From contig WELA01004336.1 of assembly GCA_009602735.1 (NCBI GenBank), positions 271,547 through 304,525 of the forward strand: DNA of 32,979 nucleotides. Reading direction: 5' to 3'. A model generated the notes under the pieces. The model did no database searches, was not told where the DNA came from, and was given only the letters and a program-made list of their open reading frames with translations. Shown one piece after another: positions 9,459-20,100 of the stretch; position 1 is the stretch's first letter, and the number at the start of each line of letters is the position of its first letter. This DNA is from Mesotaenium endlicherianum (lineage: Eukaryota; Streptophyta; Zygnematophyceae; Zygnematales; Mesotaeniaceae). Made by a program: the position numbers and the translations under genes.

Positions 9459-9594
9459 GCTGTGCACAAGGCGGAGGAAGCACGTGGAGAGGGCCGTGAA
9501 AATGAGGGAGGGCACCTACATGATGGCTCTCGAGCACGTGCGCCGCAAGGACCATGTTGACAAGCCGGCGCCTGCCAGCGCCCTGCCAGCGCGC
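9459..9594 (+). pseudogene. host gene exon block 4
   Basis: The acceptor GCACGCAG ends at 9458 and block 3 joins in phase. The reading RRRKHVERAVKMREGTYMMA leads into an Ala/Pro linker, then a TGA at about 9601; a one-base shift near 9590 would keep the frame open (ADADDGPHN). No clear donor is visible. Confidence 0.4.
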
Positions 9595-9732
9595 GGATGC
9601 TGATGATGGGCCTCACAATAGGTCCCCTCTCCCCCCCCCCCCCCAACTGCCCCTCTCGCTCCACTCCACTTCAAAGGCAGCTTTGCCTTGCGTCAACTCA
9701 TGCTTGCTTGTTTTTGTCTCTGTACTGCGCAG

Positions 9733-9850
9733 TGGCGACGACAGGCTACGCGGCAACCATGCGTCCCCCCTTGGACTGCCCCTCGCCACCGCCGCCACCG
9801 CATAAGCGCAAGGGGTGCAAGCGAGCTGAGAAACGCTGCGTGCCCCAACT
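9733..9850 (+). pseudogene. host gene exon block 5 (Pro-rich, basic)
   Basis: The acceptor TACTGCGCAG ends at 9732 and a donor CT|GTAGTG follows 9850. One frame reads a Pro run followed by HKRKGCKRAEKRC. Another frame is also open, so the frame is uncertain. Confidence 0.35.
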
Positions 9851-9900
9851 GTAGTGCCTTTTTTTGTTTCCTTATTGTCCTTGTCTAATCTCCCCCCCCC

Positions 9901-9901
9901 N
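9901..9901. other. single ambiguous base (N) after a poly-C tract
   Basis: The N sits between a C run (9891-9900) and CAG, the presumed acceptor of the next exon. Homopolymer length in this intron is therefore unreliable. Confidence 0.95.
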
Positions 9902-9904
9902 CAG

Positions 9905-10105
9905 GGGGTCTTGTGCCTGGGGCCTGCGTGAGGGGAGCAGCTGCAGTTGGGGATGGTGATCTAAAGGAGGGCCCCTCGCCCCAGAGGAAAAAAAAGAAAC
10001 GTAAGGGCCAGAAGAGCAAGAGCTAGAGTAAGAGCAAGGGCAAGAATAAGAGCAAGGGGAAGAAGGGCAAGGGAGGGAGCTGCGCCGCCTTGTCCAATTC
10101 TAATA
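9905..10105 (+). pseudogene. host gene exon block 6 (Lys-rich linker with stop)
   Basis: After the acceptor CAG the frame reads KEGPSPQRKKKKRKGQKSKS, then TAG at 10024-10026, then SKSKGKNKSKGKKGKGG. The stop sits within the Lys/Ser repeat where a sense codon is expected. The donor A|GTGAGT follows 10105 with phase 1, matching the next exon. The basic stretch could have been a nuclear-localisation or nucleic-acid-binding linker. Confidence 0.5.
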
Positions 10106-10261
10106 GTGAGTTCCCTGCTCTTCATCTTCCTCCCCCTTTCTAACTTGACGTCGCAGGCCTCCGTGCAAGCCTTCTCGTCATCACTTGCTTGCTGCGAGAT
10201 GCTTTCCCGTCTCCCTCCTGACACTTTCCTATCACGACTCGTGTGGGGTGGCGCTCTGCAG

Positions 10262-10354
10262 GCACTCCTAGCTCCCCGACCCCCAGCACAAACGCGACTT
10301 CGACCACGGCGACGACACCATCACCCTCCGGCGGCCCGAACCGGGTGGCCCAGC
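10262..10354 (+). pseudogene. host gene exon block 7, left part (Ser/Thr/Pro-rich), cut by a solo LTR
   Basis: The acceptor CTCTGCAG ends at 10261. The frame, in phase with block 6, reads TPSSPTPSTNATSTTA and continues to GGPNRVAQ, where the solo LTR enters at 10355. After the LTR and one target copy are removed, the frame continues at 11103 with QSLPPFGT, and after element B at 17715 with TR and a donor GTAAGA (17719). One exon is thus split in three pieces: 10262-10354, 11103-11130 and 17715-17718. Confidence 0.6.
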
Positions 10355-11097
10355 TGTAAGGTTATAGGTTTATAAAGTGCATTTTTGAGTTTCAGGAAAG
10401 TATGTTTTGATTGTATATTAGTTTAGAGTGCATTTTTGTGTCATTTTGATATAAAGTTCATCGAATTTGGTCAAGTAATGAGAGAGATATGGATTTCCGA
10501 AGTTTAATTAGTTTTGAGGTCGGTTGACGACTGTCCTTAATACGCGGTGAGCGCGACCGTCGGATTGATCGACAGCGTCAAGCGATCTGACCCGTTAGAA
10601 TGAACTCGAAGCTTCACGTAAGTTCGGCTGACGCGGAGTGCCGACTAGGTCGATTTACCTAGAAGTTTCGGTTTAGCTTAGCGCGTCTAAGATAGAATAT
10701 TCTAGTAATGTCGATGCATGTATGTGGACGTCAATTCGGCCCGACACGTCAGATTAGACTGATCTGGCTTACTCACGAATATTCTGGAAGGGACGATTTG
10801 ACAAACACTTAGGAAAATTCGTAGCTTCCTCCTAGGGAGGAGCACTTAGGCAGAAAATTATAAATAGGCATAACTTCTTTGTTTCTTATCGGTTTTCACT
10901 TCTGTAAATTTCTACGGGTTTGTAATGACAAGGCCTTTCATCCTAGTACATTTGTGAGCAGTTTCTTGCCACTCAAAATGTCAAGTAATTTTCCTAAGCT
11001 TTCTTAGCAATATGCCGCTGCACTCTTGAGTGTGATTGCAACTAGCTTTGTTCCCCGTGAGTCACTACGCTTCCACTAGGGCACTCTGCCCCTTTCA
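10355..11097 (+). repeat. solo LTR of the element A family (743 bp)
   Basis: Same termini as the LTR at 7625-8358 (TGTAAGG to CCCTTTCA) and closely similar throughout. Neither a PPT on the left nor a PBS on the right is present, so it is solo. Flanks CCAGC (10350-10354) and CCAAC (11098-11102) are a 5-bp target duplication with one mismatch. It lies inside host coding sequence. Confidence 0.85.
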
Positions 11098-11125
11098 CCA
11101 ACAGTCCTTGCCGCCATTTGGCACA

Positions 11126-11130
11126 CCCAC
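11126..11130 (+). repeat. target-site duplication, left copy (element B)
   Basis: CCCAC, identical to 17710-17714 on the other side of element B. Confidence 0.85.
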
Positions 11131-11612
11131 TGTAGTGATTTGAGCTATAATATATTAGTTTGCATATATTAATGTTTTCAAATATATTTGGAGTACTATT
11201 GTGTGGATTCAAGTGTGAATAGGTACTCTAGTGACTTGGTTCATGTCCTTTGAACCTTCTAAGGCATTTTTGAAGTTAGAGGAAGGACCTAGAAAAAATC
11301 CATGTGGCAAAAGTCAAATGTGCCATTTTTAGGTGAAAAGGACATGTGTACATTATTCTAGAAAGAGGTGGCAAGTTTTGGGATGTGTTGGGTGCCAACA
11401 CATCAACATACACTTTCCTAGAAATTACTTATGTAACAAGTATATAAACAAGAGCTAGAACATAGAAAGACATTCCAAAATTGTACATGCCAAATTCCAG
11501 AAATACATTAACTATCAATGAGCCATCTCTCTTTCAAGAAGCTACCACTTGTGTTCAAAGATTCTTGTCTCGAATAGATAAAGTATTATATTTCACTATC
11601 TGTTTCACTACA
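11131..11612 (+). repeat. 5-prime LTR of element B (482 bp)
   Basis: TGTAGTGATTTGAG to TTTCACTACA; direct repeat of 17211-17709. A TATA box (TATATAAA, 11441-11448) is conserved in the other LTR at 17525-17532. Confidence 0.95.
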
Positions 11613-11613
11613 G

Positions 11614-11625
11614 TGGTATCGGAGC
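11614..11625 (+). other. primer-binding site of element B
   Basis: TGGTATCGGAGC begins one base after the LTR. It differs by one base from TGGTATCAGAGC, the common plant PBS complementary to initiator tRNA-Met. Confidence 0.9.
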
Positions 11626-11649
11626 TACGCACTTTGGTAGCACAAAAAG

Positions 11650-12854
11650 ATGGCCGATCCTCAAGACCAACAGCAAGCTTTCGAAGGAAGCCCTTTCTCT
11701 CCAAAAGACCCTCCTCCAGCGCCGATGGGAGAGCCCAATCAAGAAAATTTGCAACAACAAGAAGCACCACAAGGAGGAGCACCGTCAAATCCCGTGGCAG
11801 CCGCTATAGCAAAGTTGACCCCACCACAAGGAGTTCCCGCAAATGAGTGGGCAGCCTTCCTAATGACCGTCCACAACCAAGTGGGCTTGGCCACCTATGA
11901 AGCTACCGTGCAAGCGTCAAGAGAAGCTATGGCTGCCATGGTTGCCCCTATTGCAAGCAATGCTCAAATCCAGCCCCGGCGCAAGCGCCTCCACAAGAGC
12001 CAACAAGAGTAAAGAAACTCATCAAGCCCGGCAAACCCGACACTTTCAACCCCGGGAAAGGTGCCAACCTGAATTTATGGCTCTACCAAGTGGAGACGTA
12101 CCTCGCATTCATTGAAGTACCCGAGGAGGACTACGTTCTCTTTGCCGTTACCTTACTTAGAGGAGCAGCAACATCATGGTGGCGTAACTATCAAGCGGCT
12201 ATATATCAAGCTATGGCGCACCCCATGCTCGGCCAAGAGCCCCCACCATCATATGCAAGATGGGCAGATTTTCGTGAGGCCCTCAAGAAGCAATTCATGC
12301 CCATCAATGCGGAGAAGATTGCCCGAGGAAAGCTCCACCATCTCAAGCAAACGACGTCCGTTCAAGAGTATACATCCAGATTTCACGCCCTCACTCTTGA
12401 GATCCCCAACATGTCTCTCGAGGAGAAGATTGACCGCTACATCTTTGGCCTCAAACCCAAGGTGGCAAAGGAAGTGGAGTTACGCGACTTGACGGACTTC
12501 TCAAAGATCATTGAAGTGGCCCAAAAGGTGGATACCTTGGATTTCAAGCACTCCGTGCCTTCATCTTCACGGGTACCGACGACGCGGGTGTACGCAGCCC
12601 CTTCCACATCCGAATCTGGACCCACACCCATGGAAATCGGAGTTATTAAAAGGGACCCCGCGGCTGCCCGGAAGAGTGGAAGACCCTCCAATGACACTTA
12701 TGATGCAAGAAACCAGCAAGGAGTGAAAGCAAGACTCTCCCCGGCTGAAAAAGAAGCTCTCATGACGGCTGGACTATGCTTTTATTGCAAGGAAAAGGGC
12801 CATCGTGCACTTTCATGCCCCAAAAAGTTGTCAAAAAACGGACAGCGCCGGTAG
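11650..12854 (+). pseudogene. gag of element B, one frameshift
   Basis: It starts at ATG 11650 (MADPQDQQQAFEG). The first frame runs to a stop at 12012, but the expected sequence (PGKPDTFNPGKGANLNLWL) continues in another frame, so a one-base indel lies near 11975-11985. Downstream are the capsid-type gag motifs GAATSWWRNY, FREALKKQFMP, LHHLKQTTSVQEYTSRF and IDRYIFGLKP. The zinc knuckle is [14 protein letters not shown]. The stop TAG 12852-12854 lies in the stem of a frameshift signal, and pol overlaps in the -1 frame. The intact protein would have been about 400 residues and would form the retroelement particle. Confidence 0.92.
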
Positions 12855-15800
12855 GCCAGGAGCCTACCACCCCAAGACCCACTTCACGAGAAGGCAACAC
12901 GCCAAGTGAGGTGGAGACCCCCGTTGAAGACGACGTTCCAGCCCCAATGAGTTTGAGAGGTTACCTTGGAGGAGAGAAGGTCCACATCTTGGTGGATAGC
13001 GGAGCTCAAGGCAACTTCATTGCTGCAGATTTTGCCACCAAGCACGGTATTACTATGCGAACTCTTGACCACGACGAGGAGATTATGATGCCCGATGGAT
13101 TCTCCTATACTACCCCTTCCAAGAAGACGTACCCCTTGGCACTCTCTATCAAGTCCTTCAAGGATAGAGTAGTGTTCTCCCCCATGCAATTGGGCAAGTA
13201 CGACGTCATCCTAGGGACGCCTTGGTTGACCAAGCACAACCCCCAAGTTGATTGGAGGACCGGTACTATCAAGATCAAGAATGACATCACTTCAAGAATC
13301 TGTATTTTGCGCGCAATCCAGAATATCCAGACCCAAGACATCCAGAAGCCGGCACACGAGATACTATTGTCCGCCCTCCAACTCAAGAGACTTGTGAGGA
13401 AGGGACACGAGCTTCTTTTGGCCTTGATCACGCCAAAAGACATCAAGAAAGACATCGAGAGTCAAGAAGGCAGCCCCGTTCCCAAGGAGATACAAGAAGT
13501 CTTAGAGGACTACAAAGAAGTGTTCTCCCCGGAATTGCCCAAGGGCCTACCCCCCAAAAGATTCGTAGACCACAAGATAGAGTTGGAGCCCGGAAGCAAG
13601 CCCATCTCTCGGCCTACGTTCAAAATGTCATACACGGAGCTAGACGAAGTCAAGAAGCAAATCAAGGAGCTACTGGAGCATGGCTTCATTCGACCTAGCA
13701 AGTCGCCATTTGGAGCCCCGGTGCTATTTGTCAAGAAGAAAGATGGTACCTTGAGGATGTGTGTGGACTATCGCGCCCTCAACAAGATCACCATCAAGAA
13801 TCGATACCCGCTGCCGCGCATGGATGAGCTCATGGACCGGCTGGTTGGAGCCAAGTACTTCACGAAGATTGACTTACGGAGCGGCTACCACCAGATTCGC
13901 ATCGCAGAACCGGACATAGAGAAGACGGCATTCAGGACAAGATATGGACATTTTGAGTTCATGGTCCTGCCATTTGGACTCACCAACGCGCCAGCAACTT
14001 TCATGACTATGATGAACACCATATTTCAGCCCATGTTGGACAGATTTGTGGTGGTATTCATCGATGACATCCTTATCTACAGCAAGACCCTTGAAGAGCA
14101 TGCGAGACACTTGAAAGAAGTCCTTGAAGTATTGAAGCAAAACAAGCTATTTGCGAAGGAGTCAAAGTGCGAGTTTGCCAAACAAGAAGTGGAGTTCCTA
14201 GGTCTCCACGTGACTGCTGATGGCATCAAGATGGACCCCAAGAAGACCACGGTGGTGGAGGAATGGCCAACCCCCACGACCAAGAAAGAACTCCAGTCAT
14301 TCTTGGGATTTGCCAATTGGTACAGAAAATTCATCCAAGGCTTCTCGCACATAGCAGCCCCCCTGACAGATCTACTCAAGAAGGACAGGCTATATACATG
14401 GACCGAGAAAGAGGAAGAGGCATTTCAAGAGTTAAAGCGAAGATTGACCACATCCCCGGTGCTCACACTCCCAAGTCCAAACCCAGATTGGCCCTTCCAC
14501 GTCATCACCGATGCATCTTCCTATGCAATAGGAGCAATCCTGCTTCAAGACCAAGGCAAGGGACTGCAGCCCATCGCCTACGAGTCAAGGAAGCTAAATC
14601 CAGCCGAGCAAAATTATACAACCACGGAGCGAGAGGCATTGGCGATTGTACATGCCTTGAAGGTTTGGCGCTGCTACGTTGAAGGACGCAAAGTACTGGT
14701 CACCACGGACCACGAGGCGTTAAAGCACCTCCAAACGCAGCCGTATCTCTCAAGGAGACAAGCAAGATGGAGCGGATACTTGCAACAATACAACATCACG
14801 ATTCAGTACCAGCCCGGCAAGACAAACCCGGCTGACCCCCTCTCAAGACTGCAATTAAATGCAGTGATGGTATCCCTGAAGACAGATCTGGAAGCTCGAT
14901 TTTCAGCCGCCTATGAAAGAGACCCTTACTACAAGAACGGAGAAGCAGCCTTGGACCCATGCAAGAAGCAAGAAGGCAATTATTGGGTGAGGCAAGATAC
15001 GGGCCAGAGATGTGTTCCTAATGACATAGACCTCCGGCTCTTGCTTCTACGAGAAGCACACGACAACCCTCTTGGAGGACACTTTGGAATCCTAAGGACC
15101 ACGGGCGTTCTAGCTAGGACTTATTGTTGGCCAGGCATGTCTAAGCAAGTCAAGGAGTACTGCAGGAGCTGTGACACATGCCAAAGAATCAAGCCATCAT
15201 CGCAAAAGGCGGGAGGACTCCTCCAACCACTACCAATCCCCGAAAGACAATGGACGGACATCTCAATGGACCTTATCGTGGACTTGCCCGTGACACCTCG
15301 AGGCCATAATGCAATACTCACGGCGGTGGACAGACTTACCAAGATGGCTCATTTTATTCCCACGACGACTAAGGCTACAGCACCACAACTTGCAAGACTC
15401 ATCTTTGACAACATCTTCCGACTCCATGGACTACCATCAAGAATTGTGTCAGATAGAGATCCAAGATTCACAAGCCATTTCTGGAAAAATCTCTTCAAGA
15501 ACTTGGGTACATCGCTGGATATGTCTACTGCCTACCACCCACAATCAGATGGGCAAACCGAGCGTATGAATCGTACCCTAAAGACCTCTCTAAAGGCCTA
15601 CGTGTCTACCCTGGAGCAAGACTGGGACATGTACTTGACCCCCTTGGAGATTGCCTACAACAACACTACGCAGGCGTCTACCCAAGAGTCACCATTTTTC
15701 CTCAACTATGGCTTCCATCCCACCACGCCGCTGAGCTTCACGGCTGGGCATGATGAAGTACCTGCAGCAACAGATTTTATGGAGACGTTATAATGGGCCC

Positions 15801-16441
15801 TTACAGCAGCGAAGAAAGCTCTACAACAGGCGCAAGATGCTCAAGCAAGAGTGGCAAACAGGTCCAGAAGGGAAATTACGTACAGAGTGGGTGACAACGT
15901 GTTACTATCATCCAAGAATATTCCCCTGAACAACAAGCCTGCTGGCAGCAAGTTCTCTCCCAAGTATTTGGGACCCTTCAAGATTATCCAGCAAGTCAAC
16001 CCCGTTGCTTTCACGCTAGAACTTCCCAAGACTATGCACATCGACCCCGTATTCCACGCTTCCCTCTTCAAGCCATATGTGCAACGCGACAACAAGTTCC
16101 TAGGCCGTGTGACAACCCCACCAGCCCCAACAATAGTGGATGATCATTTGGAGTACGAAGTGGAAGACATAGTGGCTATGAGAAATTTCAAGAGACAGCA
16201 GCAATACTTGATCAAGTGGAAAGGAGATCCAGATTCGGAGAATAGTTGGGTGGCGGCGCACTACCTTGACAAAGTTCAGAGAAAGTTGAAGCGCTTCCAT
16301 GCCGCCAACCCACATCTTGGACCAGCCCCAAGTCTCTCTATTAGAATCTCAAAGACTTCAGGGAGGCAGCCTGCCACCATCAAGAAGCAGCAGAAGACCC
16401 CTTGGAGGCAGCCTGCAAGAACAAGAAAGAGGAAAACTTGA
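12776..16441 (+). pseudogene. pol polyprotein of element B (PR-RT-RNase H-IN-chromodomain), one stop
   Basis: The long open frame runs to TAA 15791-15793, then the same frame continues to TGA at 16441. Protease: [11 protein letters not shown] (about residue 74 from the first in-frame ATG; the true start is by frameshift near 12839). [22 protein letters not shown] and [10 protein letters not shown] (about 430). RNase [14 protein letters not shown] (about 576) with TEREALAI. Integrase: HHCC ending [11 protein letters not shown], then [20 protein letters not shown] and HPQSDGQTE with D-35-E spacing, so the triad is intact. After the stop, the integrase C-terminus (DPVFHASLFKPYV) and chromodomain (YEVEDIVAMRNF, YLIKWKG) are intact, then a basic tail. 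The stop needs only CAA to TAA. Confidence 0.95.
12833..12868 (+). promoter_or_regulatory. -1 ribosomal frameshift signal at gag/pol junction of element B
   Basis: The slippery heptamer A AAA AAC (12833-12839) is in register with gag codons TCA AAA AAC. Ten bases later a perfect 7-bp stem GGTAGGC (12850-12856) pairs with GCCTACC (12862-12868) around the 5-nt loop CAGGA. The gag stop (12852-12854) is inside the stem. A -1 shift leads straight into the pol frame (KKRTAPVG). This is the textbook layout for retroelement frameshifting. Confidence 0.8.
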
Positions 16442-17066
16442 CATTAGACACTCTTTTCTTCTCGCAGCTTCTGGATAGAAACTTAAAACTGCTACTGGTG
16501 ATAGGTCTCTGCATAATAAATTCTGAAAATTTACCTCGCTGTATTCCATGAGTAGCCGGTCATTTAGAGTCCAAGTTTGCTCAATTTGGAGCATTGGTGA
16601 GAGAGATATGATGCTCTAAGTAGAAGGGGGTCAGGCTGCTGGCATTGTTAGGGCAGAATATACCTTCTGACATTGTGCCCTCCCCTGAACTTGGAATGCT
16701 CTGAAACTCAAGACTCTGGTAGAACATCTTACAGCGCCCAGTTTGAGACTTACTTTGCAGAGTTTGAAGAAGTCTAGAAGGACTTATGATTTTCAAAAGT
16801 TTCTGCACATATTTGGAGGAGTGCCCACTCTCTCAGCTCTCAATGACACTCCAGATGTTATAATGCTCTCAAATTTGATGACCGAGTAGTATTCTTCAAC
16901 GCGGTCCGTTTGGCATTGGAATTTTTAGATTTGGAGCAATTCTATGGACGCTATAAGTTTTTGAATTTGTGGCAGATTTTGGGCCAACTTGTACAATTTT
17001 CTTTATCATCAAGGAGTAGGCTAGCCATTAAGGTCACACCACCCACGACCTTGCCTAGTCTACCTT
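16442..17066 (+). other. non-coding 3-prime region of element B
   Basis: About 625 bases between the pol stop and the tandem repeats. No supported ORF in either strand; AT-rich and with no recognisable motif. Confidence 0.6.
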
Positions 17067-17173
17067 ACATGTGTAGCACCTGACTTGGCGCCTTGGACTA
17101 ATCCTCTTCACATGTGTGGCATCTGACTTGAAGCTGTTGACTAGTCTGCTCCACATGTGTAAGACCTGACTTG
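17067..17173 (+). repeat. three tandem imperfect repeats, period 43 bp
   Basis: ACATGTGTAGCACCTGACTTG (17067), and close variants at 17110 and 17153. They lie just upstream of the PPT of element B; other gypsy elements carry tandem repeats in this place. Confidence 0.75.
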
Positions 17174-17200
17174 ACGCGCCGAGACGTCGCTTGTTCTGTC

Positions 17201-17210
17201 GGGGGGGTGA
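17201..17210 (+). other. polypurine tract of element B
   Basis: GGGGGGGTGA directly before the 3-prime LTR start TGTAGTG. Confidence 0.85.
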
Positions 17211-17709
17211 TGTAGTGATTTGAGTTATAATATATTAGTTTGCATATATTTTAATGTTTTCAAATATATATCTGAAGAACTGTTGTGTGGATTCAAGTGT
17301 GAATAGGTACTCTAGTGACTTGGTTCATGTCCTTTGAACCTTCTAAGGCATTTTCAAAGTCAGAGGAAGGACCTAGAAGAACTCCATGTGGCAAAAGTCA
17401 AATGTGCCATTTTTAGGTCAAAAGGACATGTGTACATTATTCTAGAAAGAGGTGGCAAGTTTTGGGATGTGTTGGGTGCCAACACATCAACATACACCGT
17501 CCTAGAAATTACTTATGTAACAAGTATATAAACAAGAGCTAGAACATAGAAAGACATTCCAGAATTACTCTTGTACATGCCAAATTCCAGAAATACATTA
17601 ACTCTCAAGAAGTCATCTCTCTTTCAAGAAGCTACCACTTGTGTTCAAAGATCCTTGTCTCGAATAGTGTTCTATTTCACTAAGTACTTAATTTATCTGT
17701 TTCACTACA
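17211..17709 (+). repeat. 3-prime LTR of element B (499 bp)
   Basis: Direct repeat of 11131-11612, TGTAGTGATTTGAG to TTTCACTACA. It is 17 bases longer through small indels near the 3-prime end. Confidence 0.95.
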
Positions 17710-17714
17710 CCCAC
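17710..17714 (+). repeat. target-site duplication, right copy (element B)
   Basis: CCCAC, identical to 11126-11130. Confidence 0.85.
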
Positions 17715-17956
17715 GAGACGTAAGATCCAAACCGTATCTAACCTGGCCTTGGCTTTGTTGCCGACGTGTTGTGTACGGTACCACCACCCCACCTTGCAGG
17801 TCCATGCTTACGAGCATGCCCTGCCGTCCGTCCCCCCCCCCCCCCACCCGAAAAAAGAAAGTTAAAAACACCCTTGACCATTACTTCTTATCCTGGCGCC
17901 GCTGACAAGGATCAGTGTTGGATCTGGGGTGTGGGCCTGGCTGGGAGCACCGGCAG

Positions 17957-18256
17957 CACCGCGTGAAGATGTAGCGGGCTCCCCCTCTCCCCTAAAGCCG
18001 CCTGGGAAGAGGTTTGCCCGACGCCTCTCCGACGCCCTGGAGCAGCAGTGTGGGCCCGGCAACTCTCCCCTCGGAACGGGCCTGGGTGGAGACGCACAGT
18101 CCTCCTTGAGCCCCCAACATCATCCGGCCAAGGGCGCCAAAGGTCGCCGCCTGTACGTTGACGAGCAGCCCACGTTGCCGCCGCCTGCCAGCGAGAGTAC
18201 CGTCACCTTTGCGTTGCCCGGGCCATCCCCCGCTCTCGCTTCTTCTGCTAATCCAA
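17957..18256 (+). pseudogene. host gene exon block 8 (Pro/Ser/Gly-rich)
   Basis: The open frame reads KRFARRLSDALEQQCGPG and then a Pro/Ala/Ser-rich tail ending SSANPS. A phase-compatible acceptor is GGCAG at 17956; GACAAG at about 17908 is an alternative. The donor A|GTGGGT follows 18256 and joins the next block in phase. A poly-C tract near 17834 lies in the preceding intron. Confidence 0.55.
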
Positions 18257-18727
18257 GTGGGTGTGCCCCTCTAACATGCCTGCCTCGATTGCTCGTCCAT
18301 CTTTTGGTCTGCCTCTCCAGCGCCGCTGACTCCTCCTCTCGTCCCACTATTACCGTGTCTTTATGATGCTGCTGCATCTTCTCGTGTATTTTATTTGATT
18401 GTGTTAATGACTTATGTGCCTCTGAATTTTCACCTGTCTCAAGCGATTTGTTTCTCTTATCTCAAGTATCTGGTTCTCCGTGTGTTCACGTGTATGTGTG
18501 TGTGTGTCATCCTCTTCTTCCTATTTATGTGATTCTTATTCAAATATCTTCTGTCTAGTTGCTCTTTGTGCCAGCTCGTATCTGCTACGTCCTCTTTGTC
18601 AGCCTATCTCTCTCCTTCCCTCCCTGTGTCTATGGGTTTGTCTGCTGGCGCTACACTTCTCCTCCCTTGCCGTGCGGCTCATTAGCTAGCCTTGGACCTG
18701 CGCGTCGTACACTCTCTCCACTCGCAG

Positions 18728-19419
18728 GTCACCACAAGCAGCGAGAGCTTGCCGCCCCGCCCTCCACTCCCAGTGTCAACGTCAGCTCCAAGGTCATGGC
18801 AGCAGACTCGGCAAAGATGGCACGCGACGCGATGGATGACTGGAGGAAGCAATTCGATATGTGGCTTTCTGCCAAGAAGGTGTCATGGGACGACACCCCA
18901 TACCCTGCCGCCAACAGCACCCTCAAGCAGTGCCTCGAGTATGCGACAACGTCGCTGGTGCTGCGCAGAGATCGTCACGCCAAGAAGCTCAAGTTGGAGC
19001 TGGCCCTTGACGCCCTGAACAAGCTACCCACCGAGCAGCGCGAGACGACCGTGCAAGTGTTGCGCACGGATACGCTCCTCCTGGCCGAAAAGTCTGCGCT
19101 TCTGCGAGCCCTGGACAAAGCGGCTGGGGTTGAGCTCCTAGCAGAATTCTAGACCATACGCTTAGAGGAGGGGGAGTTGTCCGACGAGCAAGTCGCGAGG
19201 GGCCCTCTGCCGATGGACCACGAGACGTTCAAGCTCTACATGGTCTGGCTGCCGGACAAGCGCGGCAAGGGGTACACGTGGTTTAACATTTCTGACTTAC
19301 TCCAACAAGGCCTTGGCCTACCTGTTCAGGGGCGAGAGGTTGGAGCCGGATAAGTACGTGGAGAACACCGTGGAACAATTCAAGGACATGTTCAAGAAGC
19401 AACGCGACTTCATCATGCA
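18728..19419 (+). pseudogene. host gene exon block 9 (largest; one stop, one frameshift)
   Basis: The acceptor CACTCGCAG ends at 18727 and the frame joins block 8 in phase. It reads DDWRKQFDMWLSAKKVSWDD, then helical sequence to LLAEF, then TAG 19150-19152, continuing in frame with LEEGELSDEQVARG and DKRGKGYTWF. One extra base near 19285 shifts the frame, after which TFLTYSNKALAYLFRGE and YVENTVEQFKDMFKKQRDF are read. The donor CA|GTACGT is at 19420. About 230 residues; no family recognised. Confidence 0.6.
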
Positions 19420-19553
19420 GTACGTTCTCACTCCGAGTGGGCCTCCCTCTTGACTTGTGTGTCAGCCTTGTCCGGTTGCCTTGCTCTTGCACCGATTCTC
19501 TGCATCTGGGGCTGGCTAGCTGCTTTGGGGGTTTCGCGGGGGGGGGTGGGCAG

Positions 19554-19975
19554 GGAGTACGGCACGGAGCGGCCCATGCGCAAGCTGGCGATGACCATGG
19601 CCATCTACAAGATGGTCATCGACAGCATCGACTTGCGATTGCTCCGCGGCCTGGTGGTCAAGTTGCTGCTTGAGGTGTCGATCTGCGCCGCCTTGCGACC
19701 CAACTTGGTGGAGCTCCAGGTCCTGGGCGACCTCGAGTTTGAGGTCCATGTGGACCAGGATGGAGGGCTTCACATTGACGTCATCTTGACGATGACGGAC
19801 GACAAGGCCTCCGGGTATGGCAGCACGCTCGCGTCCGACCGGCGCAGGGTGCGCATTGAGGAGTTTCTGGAACAGAGACAATTTGTGATACTTCACTCCT
19901 ACACCGGTCCTTGGTCGGCCTTGAGCGAGGCCCTCGACCATTGCATGTTGCACGCCAGCGTTGCCTATTTTTTTG
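19554..19975 (+). pseudogene. host gene exon block 10
   Basis: The acceptor GGGCAG ends at 19553 after a poly-G run and the join to block 9 keeps phase (Q-E-Y-G-T-E-R). It reads KLAMTMAIYKMVIDSIDLRL, then ALRPNLVELQVLGDLEFEV, DVILTMTDDKASGYG and EEFLEQRQFVILHSYTGPW. This is about 140 residues that look globular with alternating helix and strand. The 3-prime end is uncertain because no strong donor is seen. Confidence 0.6.
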
Positions 19976-20100
19976 AGAGGGAGGGTGGGGCGGGGCAGGG
20001 AGAATGGGACGTGACAGGACGGTTGTAAAGCGCCGCCAACATTGACTGGTTTGATGACTAACATTACCCCGTTCCTTGCTGCGCGTGTGTGAGTGTGCAG

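Larger units (their letters stand above)
11131..17709 (+). mobile_element. structurally complete Ty3/gypsy chromovirus B (6579 bp)
   Basis: Two LTRs (11131-11612 and 17211-17709), a tRNA-Met PBS, gag, pol, PPT and a perfect 5-bp target duplication CCCAC define a full insertion. Gag has one frameshift and pol one stop; the two LTRs differ at scattered positions and by indels, so the copy is not recent. Pol order is PR-RT-RNase H-IN-chromodomain. It is inserted in a coding exon of the decayed host gene, in the same orientation. Confidence 0.95.

Noticed and set aside
7625..11097. A non-autonomous LTR element carrying captured gene fragments between two direct A-type LTRs
   Set aside because: No PBS follows the left LTR and no PPT precedes the right one. 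The left LTR belongs to element A, and the right LTR has its own near-perfect target duplication.
973..19152. Alternative genetic code (TAG/TAA read as Gln)
   Set aside because: At least one TAG (6399) sits at a Trp position, TGA also occurs, and the intact ECHIDNA and ARGLU1-like genes use ordinary stops with no internal TAG or TAA.
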